Assembly (NCBI GenBank): GCA_017308255.1
Contig: JAFKFN010000004.1
Coordinates: forward strand, 170,699 to 234,698
Direction: 5' to 3'
DNA from: Altererythrobacter sp.
GTDB taxonomy: Bacteria; Pseudomonadota; Alphaproteobacteria; Sphingomonadales; Sphingomonadaceae
Length of the DNA stretch: 64,000 bases
The notes under the pieces were generated by a model. It saw nothing but the letters and a program-made list of their open reading frames with translations. It was not told the origin of the DNA and did not search any database. Below, one piece after another: positions 27,972 through 36,625 of this stretch. Within the stretch, counting starts at the first letter, position 1. The number at the start of each line of letters is the position of its first letter. Both the position numbers and the translations under genes were made by a program.

Positions 27972-29717
27972 ATGTCCGAAACGCAAACGCTTTACGCCGC
28001 CTTCGCGGCCCGGATCGGTGCCGCGCTTGCCGCGCTGGAAGAAGAAGCCGTCCTGCCCGCCGGCACGCCGCGCGACGCGGTGAGCGTGGAGCCGCCGCGC
28101 GATCCGTCGCACGGCGATCTGGCCACCAATGCGGCCATGGTGCTGGCCAAGGCGGCAGGCACCAATCCGCGCGCGCTGGCCGAACGGATCGTGGAGAAGC
28201 TGGCCGGCGCTCCCCTGGTGGAAAGCGCCGCTATCGCCGGCCCCGGCTTCATCAACCTGCGGCTGGTCCCGGCTACCTGGCTGGCCGAACTGCGCGCGAT
28301 CGCCGCGCTGGGGCCGGATTACGGCCGCTCGCCGATCGGCGCGGGGCGCACGGTCAATGTCGAATATGTCTCCGCCAATCCCACCGGACCGATGCACATG
28401 GGCCATTGCCGCGGGGCCGTGGTCGGCGATGCGCTGGCCGCGCTGCTCGAATTCGCCGGGCACCGGGTGATTCGCGAATATTACGTCAACGATGCCGGCG
28501 GGCAGGTCGATGTGCTCGCCGAATCCGCCTACCTGCGTTATGCCGAAGCGCTGGGAACGGACATCGGAGAGATTCCGCCGGGCCTCTATCCGGGCGAATA
28601 CCTCGTCCCGATCGGACAGGCGCTGGCCGCCGAATACGGCGATCGATACCTCGATGCCCCGGCGGATGAATGGCGGCCGCTGTTCCGCAAGCGCACGGTC
28701 GCGGCGATGATGGAGCTGATCAAGGCCGATCTCGCCTTGCTCGGCATCCATCATGACGTGTTCTCTTCCGAGGCGGAGCTTCAGGCGGCGGGCAAGCCTG
28801 CCCATGCCGAGGCCTGGCTGCGCGAGCACGGCCTGGTCTACGACGGGCATCTCGAAGCGCCGAAGGGCAAGGAAGTGGAGGACTGGGAGCCGGTGGAGCT
28901 GCCGCTGTTCCGCTCGACTCGTTTCGGTGACGATCAGGACCGCCCGATCCGCAAGAGCGATGGCAGCTGGACTTATTTCGGCGCCGATCTGGCCTATCAC
29001 ATGCAGAAGGCCGAAAGCGCGGACGAACTAATCGACGTCTGGGGCGCCGATCACGCCGGCACCGTCAAGCGTATCAAGGCCGCCGTCGCCGCGCTGTCCG
29101 AAGGGCAGGGGCGCACGATCCCGTTCGACGTCAAGCTGGTGCAGATGGTCCAGCTGCTGCGCGGCGGCGAACCGGTGAAGATGTCCAAGCGCGCCGGCAC
29201 GTTCGTCACCCTGGCCGATGTCGTGCGCGAAGTGGGCAAGGACGTGGTCCGCTTCACCATGCTCACCCGCAAGCCCGAAGCGCAGATGGACTTCGATTTC
29301 GCCAAGGTGGTGGAAGCGTCGAAGGACAATCCGGTCTTCTACGTCCAGTATGCCCACGCGCGGATCAGCAGCACGCTGCGCAAGGCGGCGGCCGAAGGCA
29401 TCGCGCCCGCGGATGAGGCGCTCGATCGCCTGGGGGCAGAGGAACTGGCGCTGGTCGCGCTCGCCGCGCAGTTCCCGCGCGAGGTGGAAGCGGCCGCCCG
29501 CGCGCGCGAACCGCACCGGATCGCGTTCTATCTCTATGACCTGGCGGCGGCGTTCCACGCGTTCTGGAACATGGGGAATGACGATCCCGCGAAGCGCATC
29601 ATCCTGACACAGGATGCCCAGCTGACCGCCGCGAGGCTTTTCCTCGCCGCGAGAATCGGGCAGGTCATCCGCAACGGGCTCGCCATTCTGGGGGTAGAGG
29701 CGGTCGAGGAGCTTTAG
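27972..29717 (+). CDS. argS: Arginyl-tRNA synthetase
   Basis: A 581-residue class I synthetase. The HIGH-like motif is in [15 protein letters not shown] and the KMSKS-like motif in VKMSKRAGT; the N-terminal additional domain (about 1-110) and the C-terminal anticodon domain with [10 protein letters not shown] and [10 protein letters not shown] are complete. ATG at 27972 is chosen by homology to [11 protein letters not shown]; it has only a weak ribosome site. It starts the argS-SPOR-nagZ-scpA-scpB-tatABC chain, an order typical of sphingomonads. Confidence 0.97.
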   Translation: MSETQTLYAAFAARIGAALAALEEEAVLPAGTPRDAVSVEPPRDPSHGDLATNAAMVLAKAAGTNPRALAERIVEKLAGAPLVESAAIAGPGFINLRLVPATWLAELRAIAALGPDYGRSPIGAGRTVNVEYVSANPTGPMHMGHCRGAVVGDALAALLEFAGHRVIREYYVNDAGGQVDVLAESAYLRYAEALGTDIGEIPPGLYPGEYLVPIGQALAAEYGDRYLDAPADEWRPLFRKRTVAAMMELIKADLALLGIHHDVFSSEAELQAAGKPAHAEAWLREHGLVYDGHLEAPKGKEVEDWEPVELPLFRSTRFGDDQDRPIRKSDGSWTYFGADLAYHMQKAESADELIDVWGADHAGTVKRIKAAVAALSEGQGRTIPFDVKLVQMVQLLRGGEPVKMSKRAGTFVTLADVVREVGKDVVRFTMLTRKPEAQMDFDFAKVVEASKDNPVFYVQYAHARISSTLRKAAAEGIAPADEALDRLGAEELALVALAAQFPREVEAAARAREPHRIAFYLYDLAAAFHAFWNMGNDDPAKRIILTQDAQLTAARLFLAARIGQVIRNGLAILGVEAVEEL

Positions 29718-29719
29718 CC

Positions 29720-30421
29720 ATGGCCATGGCGGGGAATGCTCGCGGGGGCGGGGGGCCGGTCGATCCGGGCGATGCCGGCGAATTCGAAAGCGAACTGGCA
29801 CTTATCGACGGTGACGAGCGCCTGCCGTGGCTCGAATCCGATGACGAGCTGGAGCAGCCGGGTATCGATAGCGGCCGGGTGATCGCGTTCGCGCTGCTTG
29901 GCCTGCTCGGCGCGCTGCTGGTCCTCGGCGTGCTGTGGCTGCTGTTGCGCGATGAAAGCACCCGGGCGCCGCTAGCGGACGGCAGCGTGATCCAGGCCCC
30001 GGCCGAACCTTATCGCACCCGGCCTGACAATCCCGGCGGCCGGCAAGTCGCGGGCACCGGAAACGCCAGCTTCGAAGTGGCCGAAGGGCTGCGGGTTGAA
30101 GGAAAGATCGTGGCCAGCCCGGCACCGTCGCCCTCCGCTGCGCAGGATCAGGCGGCCGACGGCAAGATCGTTCCCCCCGCGCCGAGCGGCGTCGGCGTGC
30201 AAGTCGGCGCCTACGCCTCGCGCGCGGCGGCGGAGGCCGGCTGGGCGACGCTGATCGGCCGGCTGGAGCCGTTGCAGGGGCACAGTCACCGCGTGGTGGA
30301 GGGCGTGGCCGACAGTGGCACGATCTATCGCCTGCAAGCGCTCGCCGGCAGCGTGGCCGAAGCCCAGGCCCTATGCCAGGCCATCAAGGCGTCCGGCGGC
30401 GATTGCCAGGTCAAGCGATAG
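29720..30421 (+). CDS. SPOR-domain membrane protein
   Basis: A 233-residue protein with one transmembrane helix (about residues 54-76, AFALLGLLGALLVLGVLWLL), an acidic cytoplasmic head, a Pro/Ala-rich periplasmic linker and a C-terminal SPOR domain (about 153-233, GVQVGAYASRAAAEAGWATL). SPOR domains bind denuded glycan strands at the division septum. It begins 2 bases after argS and precedes nagZ, a peptidoglycan recycling gene, which supports a cell-wall role. Confidence 0.92.
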   Translation: MAMAGNARGGGGPVDPGDAGEFESELALIDGDERLPWLESDDELEQPGIDSGRVIAFALLGLLGALLVLGVLWLLLRDESTRAPLADGSVIQAPAEPYRTRPDNPGGRQVAGTGNASFEVAEGLRVEGKIVASPAPSPSAAQDQAADGKIVPPAPSGVGVQVGAYASRAAAEAGWATLIGRLEPLQGHSHRVVEGVADSGTIYRLQALAGSVAEAQALCQAIKASGGDCQVKR

Positions 30422-30487
30422 CGCTGTCCACATCGCCGCCGCGCGGCTCGCTTGCCCGCATGGCGCTTTCCTGCGATTTTCGCCCGC

Positions 30488-31504
30488 ATGACGCCCGCGA
30501 TATTCGGATTGGCCGGTCCTGCGCTGACTGCGGACGAGCGCGCCTTTTTCCGCGATGCCGATCCGGCCGGCTACATCCTGTTCGCCCGCAACGTGGAAAA
30601 CCGCGAGCAGCTTCGTGCCCTGACCGCCGATCTGCGCGCGATCCACGGGCGGGATCGGCTGCTGATCTCGATCGACCAGGAAGGCGGGCGCGTGGCCCGG
30701 ATGAAGCCGCCGGAATGGGATGCCTCCCCGCCAGGTGAAGCCTTCGCCCGCCTGTGGGATCTGGCGCCCGCCAGCGCGATAGAGGCGGCGCGGGCCAATG
30801 CCCAAGCGATCGGGCTGGACCTGGCGGAAGTCGGGATCACCGTCGATTACCTGCCGCTGCTCGACGTGCGCCAGCCCGGCGCGCACGACGTGATCGGGGA
30901 TCGCGCCCTGGGCACGGAACCGATGCAGGTCGCCGCTCTCGGCCGGGCGGTGCTCGATGGGCTGGCCCGCGCGGGCGTGACCGGCTGCGTCAAGCACATG
31001 CCCGGCCACGGCCGCGCCCAGGCCGACAGCCACAAGGAATTGCCCACCGTGGAGGCCAGCGAGGCGGAGCTGGAGCGCGATCTGGAACCGTTCGGCGCCT
31101 TGCGCGACGCGCCCATCGGAATGACCGCGCATGTGCGCTACACCGCCTGGGATGCGGACAATCCGGCCACGCTTTCGCCTTTCGTGGTCGGCGAGATAAT
31201 CCGCAAGCGGATCGGCTTCACCGGCCTGCTGCTGACCGACGATATCGATATGGAGGCGCTTTCCGGCACTGTTCCCGAGCGCGCCGAAAGGGCGATCGCC
31301 GCCGGCTGCGACGTGGTGCTCAACTGCTGGGCCAGGATGGACGACATGGCCGGCATCGCCGCGCGCCTTCCCGACATAACCCCGGAGGTCCGCGCCCGGC
31401 TCGATCGGGCCCTGGCCAGCGCCGGCCCAAGCCAGGAGGCCGACCGTGCGCATCTGATCGCCCGGCGCGATAGCCTGCTCGATCTGGTGGGAATGCGGGC
31501 ATGA
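30488..31504 (+). CDS. nagZ: Beta-N-acetylhexosaminidase NagZ (GH3)
   Basis: A 338-residue cytoplasmic GH3 enzyme. ATG at 30488 fits the family start MTPAIFGLAG. The catalytic His/Asp loop is in KHMPGHGRAQADSHKELP, and the nucleophile Asp is in LTDDIDMEALSG. NagZ removes GlcNAc from muropeptides during wall recycling and can feed AmpR signals. It overlaps scpA by four bases. Confidence 0.96.
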   Translation: MTPAIFGLAGPALTADERAFFRDADPAGYILFARNVENREQLRALTADLRAIHGRDRLLISIDQEGGRVARMKPPEWDASPPGEAFARLWDLAPASAIEAARANAQAIGLDLAEVGITVDYLPLLDVRQPGAHDVIGDRALGTEPMQVAALGRAVLDGLARAGVTGCVKHMPGHGRAQADSHKELPTVEASEAELERDLEPFGALRDAPIGMTAHVRYTAWDADNPATLSPFVVGEIIRKRIGFTGLLLTDDIDMEALSGTVPERAERAIAAGCDVVLNCWARMDDMAGIAARLPDITPEVRARLDRALASAGPSQEADRAHLIARRDSLLDLVGMRA

Positions 31505-32304
31505 CGGAAGTCGGTGTGCTGTTCGATCCTGCCCCCGCCCCGGCCGATGATTGGGACGGCCCCGGCGCAGCCCCCGGCGGTGCGGAAGCGCTTTATCTGG
31601 AGCTGGATGGCTGGGAAGGCCCGCTCGATCTGCTGCTCGATCTCGCACGTCGGCAGAAGGTCGATCTCAAGGCGATCTCGATCCTGGCGCTGGTGGATCA
31701 GTATATCGCCTATATCGAACGGGCCGATGCGCTGAAGCTGGAAATCGCGGCCGATTACCTGGTGATGGCCGCCTGGCTGGCCTATCTCAAGTCCGCCCTG
31801 CTGCTGCCGAAGGAAGAGCAGGAGGACCCGAGCCCCGAAGAACTGGCGCTGCGCCTGCAACTGCGCCTCCAGCGCCTCGGCGCAATGCGCGAGGCGGCTG
31901 CGCGGCTTCTGGCGCGTGACCGGATCGGCCGCGACGTGTTCCTGCGTGGCGCGCCCGAGGGCCTGCGGGTCGATCGCCGCAACGCCTGGCAGTGCGACTG
32001 GTATGCGCTCGTTTCCGCCTATGCCCAAGTCAAGGCGCGGACGGAGCCGGTGGTGCACATGGTGCGCGAACGGCCGGTGATGACGCTCGATTCCGCGCTG
32101 GACCGCGTTTCGGCCATGCTGGGGGTGAAGCTGGCGTGGATGGAGCTGCGCGAATTCCTTCCCGCCCACGCCGAACCCCGCCTCAGGCGCTCGGCGCTCG
32201 CTTCCAGCTTCGTCGCCGCGCTGGAACTGGCGCGGCTCGGCAAGGCCGAGATCCGGCAGGAGGAGATTTTCGGCCCATTGCACTTGCGGCGGGCAGCGGC
32301 ATGA
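31501..32304 (+). CDS. scpA: Segregation and condensation protein A
   Basis: A 267-residue kleisin. After a disordered Pro/Ala head the family core begins LELDGWEGPLDLLLDLARRQ and continues with LVDQYIAYIERADALKLEIA, the Smc-binding helix. The C-terminal winged helix lies at about 190-260. ScpA bridges the Smc ATPase heads with ScpB in chromosome condensation. ATGA overlap with nagZ. Confidence 0.96.
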   Translation: MTEVGVLFDPAPAPADDWDGPGAAPGGAEALYLELDGWEGPLDLLLDLARRQKVDLKAISILALVDQYIAYIERADALKLEIAADYLVMAAWLAYLKSALLLPKEEQEDPSPEELALRLQLRLQRLGAMREAAARLLARDRIGRDVFLRGAPEGLRVDRRNAWQCDWYALVSAYAQVKARTEPVVHMVRERPVMTLDSALDRVSAMLGVKLAWMELREFLPAHAEPRLRRSALASSFVAALELARLGKAEIRQEEIFGPLHLRRAAA

Positions 32305-32324
32305 TTTCCGTTAGCCCCATCCCT

Positions 32325-32340
32325 CGTCATTGCGAGCGGA
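32325..32340 (+). repeat. Half copy of the CGTCATTGCGAG repeat between scpA and scpB
   Basis: CGTCATTGCGAGCGGA at 32325-32340 equals the left arm of the full repeats, without a matching right arm. It lies in the 55-base gap between scpA and scpB, immediately upstream of the possible ScpB start codons. Confidence 0.6.
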
Positions 32341-32359
32341 AGGGATGCGGCCCGTTCCC

Positions 32360-32986
32360 ATGACATCTCCCGACGACCTTGTCCGCGCGGTGGAGGCGGC
32401 GCTGTTCGCGGCGGAAGAGCCGATGACGGCCGATGCGCTTTCGGCGCATTTCCACGGTGCCGAGGTCCTGCCCGCGCTGCGGGAGCTGGCCGCTCATTAT
32501 GCGGATCGCGGCGTGCGGCTGGTAGAGCGGGGCAATCGCTGGCAGTTCCAGACCGCGCCCGATCTTGCCCATCTGCTGCGGCGCGAGCGGGAGCAGGTGC
32601 GCCGGCTCAGCCGCGCGGCGACCGAGGTGCTCGCGATCGTCGCTTATCACGAGCCGGTCAGCCGTGCGGAGATAGAGGCGATTCGCGGCGTGCAGACCAG
32701 CGCGGGCACGCTCGACGCCTTGATGGAGGCGCGCTGGGTGCGCGTGGCCGGGCGGCGCGAGGTTCCCGGGCGGCCGGTGATCTATGCCACCACGCCTGAA
32801 TTCCTCAGCCATTTCGGCCTCAAAAGCCGCCGCGATCTGCCGGGAATCGACGAATTGAAGGCCGCCGGCCTGCTTGATCCGGTGGACGATGCCTACGAGG
32901 AGCTGGCCGCGCGGATCGGTCCGCACGCCGACGATGACGGCGAAGCAGGCACCGCCGCGCTGGAAAATCCGGAGCAAAGCGCCTAG
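32360..32986 (+). CDS. scpB: Segregation and condensation protein B
   Basis: A 208-residue ScpB with two winged-helix domains; core stretches are LVRAVEAALFAAEEPMTADA, LSRAATEVLAIVAYHEPVSRAEIE and the end PGIDELKAAGLLD. The family start fits ATG at 32360 (MTSPDDLV); an in-frame ATG at 32345 with GGAAGGG directly before it is an alternative and would add residues copied from repeat sequence. ScpB dimers bind ScpA in the Smc complex. Confidence 0.93.
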   Translation: MTSPDDLVRAVEAALFAAEEPMTADALSAHFHGAEVLPALRELAAHYADRGVRLVERGNRWQFQTAPDLAHLLRREREQVRRLSRAATEVLAIVAYHEPVSRAEIEAIRGVQTSAGTLDALMEARWVRVAGRREVPGRPVIYATTPEFLSHFGLKSRRDLPGIDELKAAGLLDPVDDAYEELAARIGPHADDDGEAGTAALENPEQSA

Positions 32987-33016
32987 AGTCCCGGGCCAGG
33001 CATTCGGAGAGAGCTC

Positions 33017-33244
33017 GTGAGCTTCGGACCGTTCCAGATTTTGATCATCGCCCTGGTCATCCTCGTCCTGTTCGGCCGTGGCCGGATCAGCGAGATGATG
33101 GGCGATTTCGGCAAGGGCGTGAAAAGTTTCCGCCAGGGCCTGAAGGAAGAGGACCAGCCGGCGCCCCAGCGGATCGAGGCCTCTTCGCATGAAGCGAAAT
33201 CGAGTGTGGAGGCCGCCGCCGAAGCGCGCCGCGCTGCCGACTGA
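33017..33244 (+). CDS. tatA: Sec-independent translocase protein TatA
   Basis: A 75-residue TatA. GTG start at 33017 with GGAGAGAG before it. One membrane helix (residues 5-20, FQILIIALVILVLFGRGR), the FGRGR hinge in place of the common FG-K, the amphipathic helix ISEMMGDFGKGVKSFRQGL and a hydrophilic tail. TatA oligomers form the size-variable pore for folded proteins. First of tatA-tatB-tatC. Confidence 0.95.
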   Translation: MSFGPFQILIIALVILVLFGRGRISEMMGDFGKGVKSFRQGLKEEDQPAPQRIEASSHEAKSSVEAAAEARRAAD

Positions 33245-33264
33245 ACTCGACACAGGTCTAGGGC

Positions 33265-33684
33265 ATGTTCGATATCGGGCCGACCGAGCTGCTGCTCATC
33301 GTCGTCGTGGCGGTGATCGTCATTGGTCCCAAGGACCTGCCGCTGGCGCTGCGGACGGCGGGGCGCTGGATCGGCCGGATCCGCAAGGTTTCCGGCCAGT
33401 TCCGCGCCGGTTTCGATGCCATGGTGCGCGAGGCGGAGATGCAGGAGCTGGAGGAAAAGTGGAAGGCGCAGAACGAAAAGATCATGCGCGAACATCCTAA
33501 TGGCGGCCCTCCCGGAACGGAGCAGACGGGCGCTTACCCGGCCGCTCCACCGCAGCCCTCGGTATCGGCGGCCTCGGCCGAGGCGAACGCTGTTGCGGCC
33601 GATAATCCCGACGAATATCGGGACCGGCCTGTCGATGATCCCACGCCCGATTCCGCTACTGCCGAAAAGCCGACCGAACGATGA
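33265..33684 (+). CDS. tatB: Sec-independent translocase protein TatB
   Basis: A 139-residue TatB: MFDIGPTELLLIVVVAVIVIG membrane helix, the conserved GPKDLP hinge, a long amphipathic helix (about 27-70) and a variable Pro/Ala/Asp tail. TatB with TatC recognises twin-arginine signals. It is followed by a palindromic repeat before tatC, so a hairpin is present inside the tat transcript. Confidence 0.95.
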   Translation: MFDIGPTELLLIVVVAVIVIGPKDLPLALRTAGRWIGRIRKVSGQFRAGFDAMVREAEMQELEEKWKAQNEKIMREHPNGGPPGTEQTGAYPAAPPQPSVSAASAEANAVAADNPDEYRDRPVDDPTPDSATAEKPTER

Positions 33685-33692
33685 CCCCATAT

Positions 33693-33754
33693 CGTCATGG
33701 CGAGGAGCGAAGCGACGGAAGCTTCGCCTCCACTCCGCTCCACTCGCAGTGACG
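33693..33754 (+). repeat. CGTCATTGCGAG-family repeat between tatB and tatC
   Basis: A 62-base copy beginning CGTCATGGCGAGGAGCGAAG and ending CACTCGCAGTGACG. The arms pair with a few mismatches. It fills most of the 82-base gap inside the tat operon, so it is probably transcribed and may alter the tatB to tatC ratio. Confidence 0.75.
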
Positions 33755-33766
33755 AGAATGTAATCC

Positions 33767-34570
33767 ATGGCTCTCAAGCTCAAGGACCTCGACGAGACCC
33801 AGGCTCCGCTGCTCGATCACCTTATCGAGCTGCGCAACCGCCTGGTCAAATGCGTCATCGCGCTTGGCATCGCCTTCGCCATCTCGCTCTATTTTGCCGA
33901 CGACATCTTCTCGATCCTGGTCCGCCCGCTGGCCGATGCGTTCCCGGAAGGGCAGGGGCGGCTGGTCTATACCAAGCTCTACGAGGCCTTCTTCGTCCAG
34001 ATAAAGGTGGCGCTCTTCGCGGGGTTCTTCATCAGCTTCCCGATCATTGCCAACCAGCTCTGGGGTTTCATCGCGCCGGGGCTCTATGCGCGCGAGAAGA
34101 AGGCGTTCCTGCCGTTCCTGATCGCCACGCCGGTGCTGTTCGCCGCCGGGGCCTCGCTGGCCTATTTCGTCGTCATGCCGACCGCCTTCAAATGGTTCAT
34201 CGGCTTCGAAGGGGAGGCGGGCGGCATCCCGCAGGAAGCGCTGCCGGCGATGGGCGATTACCTGGACCTGGTGATGCATTTCGTGCTCGCCTTCGGGATC
34301 AGCTTCCTGCTGCCGGTGCTGCTGCTGCTGCTGAACCGCGCGGGGCTGGTGACGCGCGGCCAGCTCAAGCGCGCCCGCCGCTATGTGATCGTCGGCATCT
34401 TCATCGTCGCCGCCGTGGCGACGCCGCCGGACGTGATCTCCCAGCTCATCCTGGCGATTCCGCTGATCCTGCTGTTCGAAGGCTCCCTCCTCCTGATGCG
34501 CTCCCCACCGCCGCCGGCGGAGGAAGAGGAGGCGAAACAGCATCAGATAGAAGTGCAATCCAACCCGTAA
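33767..34570 (+). CDS. tatC: Sec-independent translocase protein TatC
   Basis: A 267-residue six-helix membrane protein. The family marks are LLDHLIELRNRL at the start, the LYAREKKAFLPFL loop and the FGISFLLPVLLLLL helix followed by ARRYVIVGIFIVAAVATPPD. TatC holds the signal-peptide receptor. The C-terminus is a hydrophilic Glu-rich tail. Last gene of the operon; a full repeat of the CGTCATTGCGAG type follows 45 bases later. Confidence 0.97.
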   Translation: MALKLKDLDETQAPLLDHLIELRNRLVKCVIALGIAFAISLYFADDIFSILVRPLADAFPEGQGRLVYTKLYEAFFVQIKVALFAGFFISFPIIANQLWGFIAPGLYAREKKAFLPFLIATPVLFAAGASLAYFVVMPTAFKWFIGFEGEAGGIPQEALPAMGDYLDLVMHFVLAFGISFLLPVLLLLLNRAGLVTRGQLKRARRYVIVGIFIVAAVATPPDVISQLILAIPLILLFEGSLLLMRSPPPPAEEEEAKQHQIEVQSNP

Positions 34571-34615
34571 CGCGTCATTTCCGCGAGTATGGGATCGGCG
34601 TAATTTTGCCTGCTT

Positions 34616-34692
34616 CGTCATTGCGAGCGTAGCGAAGCAATCAAGAGCGGCGCAGAACTGCCCTGGATTGCTTCGCTACGCTCGCAATGACG
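34616..34692 (+). repeat. Interspersed inverted repeat, CGTCATTGCGAG family, full copy
   Basis: A 77-base copy. Left arm CGTCATTGCGAGCGTAGCGA, right arm end GCTACGCTCGCAATGACG, with inner AAGCAATC and GGATTGCTT. It lies between tatC and the convergent amidohydrolase gene and can serve as a terminator-like hairpin for both. Confidence 0.85.
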
Positions 34693-34724
34693 ATTGTAGT
34701 TGCGCGAGGGTGGCGTGCCTGACT

Positions 34725-36404
34725 CTACCGCCCCGGGCCATCGGTGGCGCGCTCGCTGCGTGTCTCGCCGCCATAGACCCGCTGTCCGCCGATCCAGGTT
34801 TCCAGCACGCGAATCCGGCGCAGTGCGCGGCTGTCCGCTTCCAGCGGATCGGCGTCGAGCACCACGAAATCCGCGCGCTCGCCCACTGCCAGCCGCCCGA
34901 AATGGCCCTCCGCGAAACCGGCATAGGCTGCGCCGGCCGTATAGGCCGCCAGGGCTTCCTCGATCGGCACCGTCTCTTCCGGATGCCAGCCGCCGGCCGG
35001 CTGCCCTTGCGCATTCTCGCGGCTGATGGCGGCGGCCATGCCGGCGAACGGATCCGGCGCCTCCACCGGCGCATCGGACCCGAAGGCCAGCGGCGCCCCG
35101 GCGGCGTGGATGGAACGCCAGGCATAGGCCCCGACCAGCCGCTCTGGGCCCAGCCGCGCTTCGGCCATCGTGCGGTCGGACGTCTGGTGTGCCGGCTGCA
35201 TGGATGCGATGATTCCGTGCTGCCCGAACCGGGCGATATCCGCCGGGTCCACCACTTGCGCGTGCTCGATCCGCCAGCGGCGATCGCCGGAATAGTCGGC
35301 CGAAAGTTCCTCGATCGCGGACAGCGCCTCGGCATTCGCGGCGTCGCCGATGGCGTGGATCGCCACCTGATAGTTCTCCATCGACGCGCGGCTCATCAGG
35401 TTGCGGAGCTGGGTGCCGTTCAGCCGCTCCAGCCCGCGATTGCCCGGATCGTCGGCGTAAGGCTGTTTCAAAAGCGCCCCGCGCGAGCCCAGCGCGCCAT
35501 CGAGATAGAGCTTGAGCCCGCCCATGTGCAGCCGGTCGTCATAGAGCCAGCGAGTCGGGCCGGAGCCGCCGATCAGGCTCATCGCCTCCACGCTCCCGGC
35601 ATAGGCCATGATCCGCACGCGCAGCCGCCCGGCATCGCCGGCGCGGCGGAAGGTCATCCAGTCTTCCAGACTCGTGCCCATGTCGGCCACGGCGGTCACG
35701 CCTTTGGCGACCAGCAGTTCCTGCGCTTCGTAAAGGGCGATGTCCCGATCGTTCGCGCGGGGTGCGGGGATTTCCTTTTCGACCAGGGCCATGGCCGCAT
35801 CCACCAGCACGCCCGCCGGTTCGCGGCCGCCGGGCTTGCGCTCTATCCGGCCGCCCGGCGGATCGGCGGTCGTGGCGGTAAGGCCGGCACTTTGCAGCGC
35901 GCGGGTGTTGGCCCAGCCGGCATGGCCGTCCACCCGCTGCAACCATACCGGCACATCGGCCACGGCGGCGTCCAGTTCGGCGGCGGTGGGAAAGCGGCCG
36001 AGGCCCCACCGCTCCTGGTTCCACCCGCGCCCGACGATCCACGGCCGCTCCGGATTGGCTTCGGCGAAGGCGCGGATCTTCGCCTGCGCCTCGGCCAGAG
36101 AGCGGGTGTCCGACAGATCCACCACGAGCTGGGCCAGCCCCAGCTCCATCACATGAAGGTGCGCGTCGATCAGGCCGGGGATCACTGTGCGCCCGCGCAT
36201 GTTCTCGCGGAATTCCACGCGCGGTGCGCGCTCGCCCGGCTCCACCAGCTGCACAACGCGCCCGTCGTCACCGATCACGATGCCGTCGAAGCGGGTCACC
36301 GTGCCGTTGCGGTCCACCGTGATGCCGTTGACGTTGTCGATCAGCGTATCGGCCAGGGCTGGGGCGGGGAGCAGGGCGAGGAGGGCGCAAAGCAAGGGTT
36401 TCAC
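34725..36404 (-). CDS. Secreted amidohydrolase family 3 protein (YtcJ-like)
   Basis: A 559-residue metal-dependent hydrolase with signal peptide (LLCALLALLPAPALA, after the first few residues). Active-site motifs are HLH in GLIDAHLHVMELG, the Lys in GGLKLYLDGALGS, His in VAIHAIGDA, His in RIEHAQVV and Asp in FGSDAPVE. Substrate unknown; YtcJ/AepA types act on amides or carbamates. The best start is a GTG at 36404 that lies inside the end of an interspersed repeat, with no clear ribosome site; the native start region may have been replaced. Confidence 0.88.
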   Translation of the reverse strand: MKPLLCALLALLPAPALADTLIDNVNGITVDRNGTVTRFDGIVIGDDGRVVQLVEPGERAPRVEFRENMRGRTVIPGLIDAHLHVMELGLAQLVVDLSDTRSLAEAQAKIRAFAEANPERPWIVGRGWNQERWGLGRFPTAAELDAAVADVPVWLQRVDGHAGWANTRALQSAGLTATTADPPGGRIERKPGGREPAGVLVDAAMALVEKEIPAPRANDRDIALYEAQELLVAKGVTAVADMGTSLEDWMTFRRAGDAGRLRVRIMAYAGSVEAMSLIGGSGPTRWLYDDRLHMGGLKLYLDGALGSRGALLKQPYADDPGNRGLERLNGTQLRNLMSRASMENYQVAIHAIGDAANAEALSAIEELSADYSGDRRWRIEHAQVVDPADIARFGQHGIIASMQPAHQTSDRTMAEARLGPERLVGAYAWRSIHAAGAPLAFGSDAPVEAPDPFAGMAAAISRENAQGQPAGGWHPEETVPIEEALAAYTAGAAYAGFAEGHFGRLAVGERADFVVLDADPLEADSRALRRIRVLETWIGGQRVYGGETRSERATDGPGR

Positions 36405-36587
36405 GCGGAGGCGCGGAGACGCGGAGGATTTACCCTCGCAGAGGCGCAGAGGCGCAGAGAGGCTGGCCCCTGCGGCGAAGCCGCTCACAATCTGCGTTGT
36501 CGCCACATTCCGGACCGTTTGAAATTGAGAGCGGCTTCGCCGCGAACACGACATCTCCGCGCCTCCGCGTTTCCGCGTGAGACAATT
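36400..36587. repeat. Interspersed inverted repeat, CGCGGAG-rich family
   Basis: Outer arms: TTTCACGCGGAGGCGCGGAG from 36400 and the complement ending CCGCGTGAGAC at 36583. Inner arms GCGGCGAAGCCGCTC and GAGCGGCTTCGCCGCG also pair. The same organisation recurs at 58814-58966. The element fills the gap between two minus-strand genes and overlaps the first codons of the amidohydrolase. Confidence 0.8.
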
Positions 36588-36625
36588 TATCTCTTTTTCT
36601 CTGCGTCCTTGCACGAACCCGCTCT

